A program made the translations under genes and the position numbers. From DASYTH01 sp035762905 (lineage in GTDB: Bacteria > Actinomycetota > Actinomycetes > Mycobacteriales > Pseudonocardiaceae), in assembly GCF_035762905.1 (NCBI RefSeq), contig NZ_DASUCC010000092.1, positions 1 through 14,082 on the forward strand: a stretch of DNA of 14,082 nt, read 5' to 3'. The notes below the pieces were generated by a model that saw nothing but the letters and a program-made list of their open reading frames with translations, was not told the DNA's origin and ran no database searches. Numbering within the stretch: the first letter of the stretch is position 1; every line of letters starts with the position of its first letter. Of the stretch, positions 1 through 9,100 are shown piece after piece.

Positions 1-165
1 GTCGCGATCCCGGTGCAACGCGCCGACCGCGACCAGGTGACCACCCTGCTCACCGCCGTGGCCACCGCCTGGGTCAACGGCAGCACCGTGGACTGGACCG
101 CCGTGCAACCCGGCGGGAGTCCGGTCGACCTGCCCACCTATCCCTTCCAGCGGCGGCGGTACTGG
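1..165 (+). other. Module A: end of acyltransferase and post-AT linker (partial)
   Basis: Residues 1-55 match the last part of an AT plus the linker that wraps back onto the KS. They contain the LLTAVATAWVNG helix, the LPTYPFQ element and the terminal RRYW, the usual end mark of the KS-AT unit. The same tail is found after the ATs of modules B (ending at 5025) and C (ending at 9915). It resembles that of module C (VDWTAVQPGG, PVDLPTY) much more than that of module B (LDWPALLPGG, IPLPTY). The catalytic part of this AT lies upstream of the window, so its extender-unit choice cannot be read. Confidence 0.93.
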
Positions 166-3100
166 GCCGGCCCCGGCACCGGATCAGAGCACCCGTTCCT
201 GACCGGCGCGGTCACCCTCGCGTCCGGCGCGGGCACCGTGCTCACCGCCACGCTGAGCGTGTCCGCCCAGCCGTGGCTGGCCGACCACCGGGTGCTCGGC
301 CGGATCCTGTTGCCCAGCACCGCGTTCGTCGAGCTGGCCCTGCTCGCCGGGGACCACGCCGGCCTTTCCCGGCTCGACGAGCTGACCCTCGAGGCCCCGC
401 TCCTGGTGCCCGAGCGGGACACCGTGCAGCTCCAGGTCGGCGTGTCGGCCGACCGCGTGGTGGAGATCTACTCACGCACCGGTACCGAGGACGCCGGCTG
501 GACCCTGCACGCCACCGGCGTGCTGGCGGAGGGCAGTCCGGTGACGCCGGCCACCGAGCCGGTCTGGCCGCCCGCAGGCGCCGAGATCGCCGACACCGGC
601 CAGTGCTACCCGGACCTGGCCGCCGCCGGGCTCGACTACGGCCCGGCGTTCCAGGGCCTGCGGTCGGCCTGGCGCTGCGGCGACACCGTGGCCGCCGAGG
701 TCGACCTGCCGGAGCCGGTGCGGGTCGAGGCCGGCCGGTTCGGCCTGCACCCGGCGCTGCTTGACGCGGCGCTGCACGTGGTCGCGCTGGACGGTCTGGC
801 CGCCGCCCGCCTGCCGTTCGCCTGGTCCGGGGTGACGCTGCACGCCACCGGCGCCCCCGCGCTGCGCGTCCGGGTCACCAAGGCCGGAACGGAAACCCTG
901 TCACTCCAGGCATTCGACGCCACCGGCGCCCCGGTGCTCACGGTGGACTCGCTGGCCCTGCGCCCGGTGTCGGCCCAGCAGCTCGAGGCCGCCGCCGGGC
1001 CGGACGACGCGCTGTTCGCCGTGCGCTGGACCCCGGTGTCCACTTCGGACCACTCGGACGAGCCGGTGGAGCTGGTCCGGCTGGACCAGGTCGGCGACCC
1101 GGTCCGGGAGACCACCCACCGGGTGCTAGCCGACCTGCGGTCCTGGCTCGCCGAGGGCTCGGGCCGGCTGGTGATCGTCACCCGCGGCGCGGTCGCCGCC
1201 ACCCCTGGCGATCCCGTCGACGACCTGGCCGGGGCGGCCGCCGCCGGCCTGGTGCGCTCCGCGCAGGCCGAACACCCGGACCGGTTCGTGCTGGTCGACC
1301 GGGACGACAACACAGCCGAGGACACGTTGTTCGCCCTGCTGCCGCACGTGCTGGCCCTGGACGAGCCGCAGGTGGCCATCCGCGCCGGAACGGTTCTCGT
1401 GCCCCGGCTGGTGCGCGCCGCACCGGAGGCGAATGCGCGGCGCCCGCTGAACCCGGACGGCACCGTGCTGATCACCGGCGGCACCGGCACGCTCGGCGCC
1501 GAGCTGGCCCGGCATCTCGTTGCCACGCACGGGGTCCGGCACCTGGTGCTGACCAGCCGGCGCGGTCCGGACGCCCCCGGCGCCGCCGAGCTGGTGGCCG
1601 AGCTGGACGGCATGGGCGCGACCGCCACGGTGATCGCCTGCGACGCCGCCGACCGCACCGCGCTGGCCGCCGTGCTGGCCGGCCTCGAACACCCGCTGAC
1701 CGGAGTGGTGCACTGCGCCGGGGTCACCGACGACGGCGTGCTCGAATCGCTGACCCCGCACCGGTTCGACGCCGTGCTGGACCCCAAGGCCGGCGCCGCG
1801 GTCAACCTGCACGTGCTGACCGCGGACCTGGACCTGGCGCTGTTCGCGCTCTACTCCTCGGTTTCCGCCACGTTCGGCACGCCCGGCCAGGCCAACTACG
1901 CGGCCGCGAACGCCGTGCTGGACGCGCTGGCCCAGCACCGGACGGCCCGCGGCCTGCCCGCGGTCTCGCTCGGCTGGGGCCTGTGGGAACAGGCCAGCGG
2001 GCTCAGCGGCCGGCTGACCGAGGTCGACCGGGCCCGGATCGCCCGGACCGGCGCCGCGCTGTCCACAGCGGACGGTCTGGCGCTGTTCGACACCGCGATC
2101 GGCACCGGCCTCGCCCACGTGCTGCCGACCCGGCTCAACCTCGCCGCGCTGCGCCGACAGACCCCGGTGCCTGCCCTGCTGCGCTCGCTGGTGCGGGTCC
2201 CGGTCCGGCGTGCCGCGGCCGGCGGCGCGGGCTCGCCGGATCTGGCCGGCCGGCTCGCCGGGCTGTCCCCGGCCGACACCGACCGGCTGCTGACCGAGCT
2301 GGTGCTGGCCGAGGTCGCCACGGTGCTCGGGCACGGCTCGGCCGGCGCGGTCGAGGTCGGCCAGGCGTTCAAGGACATCGGGTTCGACTCGCTCACCGCG
2401 GTGGAGCTGCGCAACCGGATCAACGCGGCGACCGGGCTGCGGCTGCCGCCGATCCTGATCTTCGACTATCCCACCCCGGCCGCGCTGGTGGCGTTCCTGC
2501 GGGCCGAACTGGCCGGTGCGGTCGCGGCCGGCGCCGGGTCGGTTGTCCGCGCCCGGGTCGACAAGGACCCGATCGCGATCGTGTCGATGGCCTGCCGCTA
2601 CCCCGGCGGCGTGGCCTCCCCGGAGGATCTGTGGCGGCTGGTGGAATCCGGCGGGGACGCGGTCGGCGGGTACCCCACCGACCGCGGCTGGGATCTGGAC
2701 GCCCTGCGGGACCGGACCGGCGACGGCGACGCGGGCGGGTTCCTCTACGACGCCGCCGACTTCGACGCCGCGCTGTTCGGGATCTCGCCGCGCGAGGCGC
2801 TGGCCATGGACCCGCAACAGCGGCTGCTGCTGGAGACCGCGTGGGAGGTGCTTGAGCGGGCCGGCATCGATCCGCTGTCCCTGCGCGGAACCCCGACCGG
2901 CGTGTTCGTCGGCTTCATGGCGCAGGACTACGGTCCGCGGCTGCACGACGCCACCGAGGAGCTCGGCGGGTACGTGTTCACCGGTAACACTCCCAGCGTC
3001 GCCTCCGGCCGGATCGCCTACACGTTCGGGTTGGAAGGGCCGGTGGTCACGGTCGACACCGCCTGCTCGTCGTCACTGGTGGCGCTGCACTGGGCCGCGC

Positions 3101-6100
3101 AGGCGCTGCGCTCCGGCGAGTGCGACCTGGCTCTGGTCGGCGGGGTGACCGTGATGTCCACGCCGGGCGCCTTCGTCGAGTTCAGCTGGCAGGGCGGGCT
3201 GGCCGCGGACGGCCGGTGCAAGTCGTTCTCCGCCACCGCGGACGGCACCGGCTGGTCCGAGGGCGTCGGCCTGTTGCTGGTCGAGCGGCTGTCCGACGCC
3301 CGGCGCAACGGGCACGAGGTGCTGGCCGTGGTGCGCGGCACGGCGGTCAATTCCGACGGCGCCTCCAACGGTCTCACCGCGCCCAACGGCCCGTCGCAGC
3401 GGCGCGTGATCCGGGCGGCGCTGGCCGACGCCGGGTTGGCACCGTCCGATGTGGACGCCGTGGAGGCGCACGGCACCGGCACCACGCTCGGCGACCCGAT
3501 CGAGGCCGCCGCGCTGCTGGCCACCTACGGCCAGGACCGGGACACGCCGCTCTGGCTGGGTTCGGTCAAGTCGAACGTCGGGCACACCCAGGCCGCCGCC
3601 GGCGTGGCCGGCGCCATTAAGATGATCATGGCCATGCGGCACGGAATCCTGCCGCGCACCCTGCACGCCGATGCGCCCTCGCCGCACGTGGACTGGACCT
3701 CCGGCGCGGTCGAGCTGCTCACCGAGGCGCGACCCTGGGCGGCCGACCGTCCGCGCCGGGCCGGCATCTCCTCGTTCGGCATCAGCGGCACCAACGCGCA
3801 CGCGATCATCGAGCAGGCGCCGCAGACCACACCCGCTCCGCCGCCGGCGACGGGCCCACCCCCGGTAGTGCTCTGGCCGGTGTCCGCCCGCACCGAAACC
3901 GGCGTGCGCACTCAGATCGACCGGCTGCGCGCCCTCGACGCCAACCCCATCGATGTCGCCCACTCGCTGGCCACCGGCCGGGCCGCCCTTGAACACCGGG
4001 CCGTGTTGCTCGGCGCCGATGCCGTGACCGGCGCGGTCACCCCCGGCCGCACCGCGTTCCTGTTCACCGGCCAGGGTTCCCAGCGCGCCGGCATGGGCAG
4101 GCAGCTCTACGACACCTACCCCGTGTTCGCCGAGGCACTGGACGCGGTGTGCACCCGGCTGGACCCGGAACTCGACCACCCGCTGCAACAGGTCCTCTTC
4201 ACCGAGCCCGAGTTGTTGAACCAGACGGTGTTCACCCAGGCCGGCCTGTTCGCTCTGGAAGTGGCGCTGTTCCGCCTGCTGGAGTCGTGGGGGATCAAGC
4301 CGGACTTCCTGCTGGGCCACTCGATCGGCGAGCTGGCCGCCGCCCACGTGGCCGGGGTGCTGTCCCTCGATGACGCCTGCACGCTGGTCGCCGCGCGCGG
4401 AAGGCTGATGCAGGCCCTGCCCACCGGCGGCGCCATGCTCGCCGTGCGGGCCACCGAAACCGAGGTCGCCGAAGCCCTCGCCGGTCTCGAGGACCGGGTG
4501 AGCATCGCGGCGGTCAACGGCCCGACCTCGGTGGTGATCTCCGGCGATGCCGAGGCGATCGACGAGCTGGCTCCCCGGTGGGAGAAGACCAAACGACTGG
4601 TGGTCTCGCACGCGTTCCACTCGCCGCACATGGAACCCATGCTGGCCGAGTTCCGCGCCGTCGCGGAAACCCTGACCTACCACCCACCCCGGCTCCCCGT
4701 GATCACCGCTGGTGACCTGCTCGATCCCGAGTACTGGGTGCGGCACGTCCGCGACGCGGTCCGGTTCGCCGACGGCCTGGCCACCCTGAACGCCAACGGG
4801 GTCACCAAGTTCATCGAGCTGGGCCCGGACGGCGTGCTGTCCGCCCTGGTCGACGACGGTGTCGCGATGCCCACCCTGCGGGCCGGGCGTGACGAACCCA
4901 CCACGCTGCTCACCGCCGTGGCCACCGCCTGGGTCAACGGGATCGCGCTGGACTGGCCGGCGCTGCTGCCCGGCGGCCGGCGAATCCCGTTGCCCACCTA
5001 CGCCTTCGAGCGGGAACGGTACTGGGTGGACGGCCGGACCGGCACCGCCGGTGTCGCCGCCGCCGGGCTGGGCGCGGCCGGCCACCCGCTGCTGGGTGCG
5101 GCGGTGCCGCTGGCCGGCGGGGACGGTCTGGTGCTCACCGGCAGGGTCTCCCTGGCCAGCCACCCGTGGCTCGCCGACCATGCCGTGCACGACACGGTGC
5201 TGTTGCCGGGCACGGCGTTCGTCGAGTTGGCGCTGCACGCCGGGCAGTTGACGGGGCTTCCCCGGCTGGCCGAGCTGACCCTGGAGGGGCCGCTGACCCT
5301 GGATGGCCAGGGCGGCGTGCTGGTGCAGGTCGGTGTCGGCGAGGAGCAGCCGGACGGCACCCGGTCCGTCGCGGTGCACGCCAGGCCGGACGGCGCCGAC
5401 TCGTGGACCAGGCACGCCACCGGCGTGCTCGCCGCCGAAACCGAGGCACCCCGAGGATTCTCGTTCGCCGAATGGCCGCCCGCGCTGGTCGAGCCGGTCG
5501 ACCTGGCCGGCTGCTACCCGCGGCTCGCCGAACGCGGCCTCGGCTACGGCCCGGTGTTCCAGGGCCTGCGCGCGGCCTGGCGCACCGGCGACGGCGACGT
5601 GTACGCCGAGATCGCCCTGCCGGACGGCGAACCCGGTGCCGCGTTCGGGCTGCACCCGGCGCTGCTGGACGCCACCCTGCACGCGCTGGCCGCCGGCGGT
5701 CTGCTGGACGAGCCGGACAGCGCCTACCTGCCGTTCGTGTGGTCGGGGGTGTCGCTGCACGCGGTGGGCGCGTCCGTGCTGCGGGCCCGGCTGTCTCGGG
5801 TGGGCCCGGACACCTTCGCCCTGTGGCTGGCCGACGGCGCCGGAAACCCGGTGGCCGCTGTGGAGTCGCTGACCGTCCGGGCGGTCACCGGCGCGCACCT
5901 GGCCCACCGGCCCGGCGCCGGATCGCTGTTCGCCGTGGACTGGATCGAGGTCGAACCGGCCGGATCCGAGCTCGCCGTCGGCCTGGACGTGCCCGGCGAC
6001 GACTCGGCCGAGGCGATCCGCGCCGCCACGCACGAGGCGCTTGCCGTGCTGCAAACCTGGCTGGCCGGCCCACCTTCCACCGACCGGCTGGCGGTGGTGA

Positions 6101-9100
6101 CCAGGGGAGCGCTCACGGGTGCCGCCGTATCCGGACTGGTGCGCTCGGCGCAGACCGAGAACCCCGGCCGGATCGTCCTGGTGGACACCGACGACGACCC
6201 GGCCTCCGCCGCCATGCTCACCCGTCTGTCCGATGTGGACGAACCGCAGTTGGCCGTCCGCTCGGGGAAGCTGTTCGCCCCGAGGCTCACCAGGACCGCC
6301 CCCGCCGGCACCGAACCCACCGGGCTCGACCCGGACGGCGCGGTGCTGATCACCGGCGGCACCGGCACGCTCGGCGCGCTGCTTGCCGAGCATCTGGTGA
6401 CCGCACACGGGGTTCGGCACCTGGTGCTGACCAGCAGGCGCGGCCCGGAGGCCCCCGGCGCCGCCGAACTGGCGGCCCGCCTTGCGGGGCTGGGCGCCGA
6501 GGCCCGGGTGATCGCCTGCGACGCGGCGGACCGCGCCGCGCTCGCCGCCGTGCTTGCCGACATCGAGCGCCCGTTGACCGGCGTGGTGCAGTGCGCCGGG
6601 GTGGCCGACGACGGCGTGCTGGAGTCGCTGACCGCGGCGCGGCTCGACACCGTGCTGCGCTCGAAGGTGGACGCGGCGCTGAACCTGCACGAGCTGACCG
6701 CCGGCCAGGATCTCGCCCTGTTCGCGCTGTACTCGTCGGTGGCCGCCACGTTCGGCACCGCCGGGCAGGCCAACTACGCCGCCGCCAACGCGGTGCTGGA
6801 CGCGCTGGCGGTCCAGCGACACGCGGCCGGGCTGCCGGCGCTGTCCCTTGGCTGGGGGCTGTGGGCCCAGGCCAGCACGATCAGCGGGAACCTCACCGAG
6901 GTGGACCGCGCCCGGGCCGCGCGCACCGGCGCCGCACTGTCCACAGCGGACGGTTTGGCGTTGTTCGACGTCGCGCTCCGGTCCGGCCGCCCGCACCTGG
7001 TGGCGATGCGGCTCGATCCGGCGCGGCTGCGCGATGTTCCCGCGCTGCTGCGTGGGCTGGTCCGTGCGCCGGTCCGCCGGGCGGCGGGGGACGACGGCAC
7101 CTCGCTCGGCCGGCGGTTGTCCCGGCTGCCCGCCGCCGAGGCGCACCGGGAACTGCTCGCCCTGGTGCGCGCCGAGGTCGCCGCGGTGCTCGGCCATTCC
7201 TCGGACGGCGCGGTCGCGCCGGATCGGGCGCTGAAGGACCTGGGCTTCGACTCGCTGACCGCGGTCGAGCTGCGCAACCGGATGAACGCCGTGACCGGGC
7301 TGCGGCTACCGGCCACGCTGGTGTTCGACTACCCGACACCGGCCGCGCTGGTGGAGTTCCTGCGCGGCGAGCTGATCGGCGCCGGGACCGCCGAGTCGGT
7401 CACCGCCGTGGCGACGGCGGTGGACGAGCCGGTGGCGATCGTCGGGATGGCCTGCCGGTACCCCGGCGGCGTGGCCTCGCCGGAGGACCTGTGGCGGCTG
7501 GTGGCGGCCGGCACCGATGCGGTCGGCGAGTTCCCGACCGACCGGGGCTGGGACCTGGGCGCGCTGCTCGGCGGCGCCAGTGCCACCGGGCAGGGCGGTT
7601 TCCTCTACGACGCGGGAGACTTCGACGCGGCGCTGTTCGGGATCTCCCCGCGCGAGGCGCTGGCCATGGACCCGCAGCAGCGGCTGTTGCTGGAGTCCGC
7701 GTGGGAGGTGCTCGAGCGGGCCGGCATCGATCCGCTGTCCCTGCGCGGAACCCCGACCGGCGTGTTCGTCGGCGCCATGTCCCAGGAGTACGGGCCGCCG
7801 CTGCATCAGGCACCCGCCGACCACGAGGGCTACCTGCTGACCGGCACCACCGGCAGCGTCGCCTCCGGCCGGATCGCCTACACCCTCGGCCTCGAAGGCC
7901 CGGCCGTCACCGTGGACACGGCCTGCTCGTCCTCCCTGGTGGCCCTGCACCTGGCCGCCCAGGCGCTGCGCTCCGGCGAGTGCTCGATGGCCCTTGCCGG
8001 TGGCGTGGCGGTGATCTCCACCCCCGGCATCTTCACCGAGTTCACCCGCCAGGGCGGCCTCGCGCCGGACGGCCGGTGCAAGGCCTTCTCGGCGGCGGCC
8101 GACGGCACCGGCTGGTCCGAAGGCGTCGGCATGCTCGCGCTGGAGCGGCTGTCCGACGCCCGGCGCAACGGCCACCGCATCCTTGCCGTGGTCCGGGGTT
8201 CCGCGGTCAACTCCGACGGCGCGTCCAACGGTCTGACCGCGCCCAACGGCCCGTCTCAGCAGCGCGTCATCCGCGCCGCACTGCGCAGTGCCGGGCTCGC
8301 ACCGTCCGATGTGGACGCGGTGGAGGCGCACGGCACCGGCACCCGGCTCGGCGACCCCATCGAAGCCCGGGCCCTGCTCGCCACCTACGGTCAGGACCGG
8401 GACACCCCGCTGTGGCTGGGCTCGATCAAGTCCAACATCGGGCACACCCAGGCCGCCGCCGGGGTCGCCGGTGTGATCAAGATGGTCATGGCGATGCGCC
8501 ACGCGACGCTGCCCGCCACCCTGCACACCACCGAGCCCTCGCCGCACGTGGACTGGTCGGCCGGACGAGTCGAACTGCTCACCGGCACCCAGCCATGGCC
8601 GTCCGCCCGGCCCCGCCGCGCCGGCATCTCCTCGTTCGGCATCAGCGGCACCAACGCCCACGCCATCATCGAACAGGCCCCCGAACCCGCGCCCGCCGCA
8701 CCCACTCCCGAACCCGGTGTGCTGGTCTGGCTGTGGTCCGCCCGCACCGAACCGGCGCTTCGGGCCCAGGCCGACCGGCTGACCGCACTGCCCGGCGAGC
8801 TGTCGGCCGCCGACATCGCCCACTCCCTGGCCAGCACCCGCGCCGCCCTCGACCACCGCGCCGCCGTCATCGGCACCCACCCGGAGCTTGTCGCGGGACT
8901 GGCCAACCCACCCGTCCGGGGTACCGCCAGCACCGGCCCGGTCGCGTTCCTGTTCACCGGCCAGGGTTCCCAGCGCGCCGGCATGGGCAAGCGGCTCTAC
9001 GACACCTATCCGACCTTCGCCAACGCCCTCGACGCGGTCTGCGCCCGCCTCGACCCCGAACTTGACCGCCCGCTCCGGGAAGTCCTCTTCGCCGACCCGG

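Larger units (their letters stand above)
3823..5025 (+). other. Module B: KS-AT linker, malonyl-CoA acyltransferase (AT) and post-AT linker
   Basis: The AT core starts at TAFLFTGQGSQRAGMG (4051) and loads the extender unit onto the module's ACP. The nucleophile is Ser1441 in GHSIGE (4321-4323), and the catalytic His1540 ends the HAFH motif (4609-4620). GHSIGE together with HAFH, rather than GHSQGE with YASH, is the established malonyl-CoA signature; TQAGLFALEVALFRLLESW upstream also fits malonyl ATs. The domain closes with LPTYAFERERYW at 5025. The KS-AT linker (3823-4050, 228 bases) is 30 bases shorter than those of modules C and D. Within the AT, 4053-4099 and 4449-4508 are identical in sequence to the module C AT. 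Confidence 0.95.

Noticed and set aside
975..1474. Possible enoylreductase in modules A or B
   Set aside because: Only about 140-160 residues separate the KR structural start from TGGTG in both modules, the normal KR structural subdomain; no ER cofactor motif was seen.
1126..2946. Antisense ORF of about 606 codons
   Set aside because: It is opposite the module A KR, the ACP and the module B KS; no domain is recognisable and it is rich in Arg/Gly/Gln.
3073..7197. Antisense ORF of about 1374 codons
   Set aside because: It is a composition shadow of the sense PKS modules, repeating the same residue pattern as the other antisense ORF.
5166..9065. Sense-strand ORF of about 1299 codons in another frame
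   Set aside because: It is Arg/Gly/Ala/Pro-rich with no family features, and overlaps the PKS frame, in which every base is accounted for by domains. The same applies to 10671-13553.
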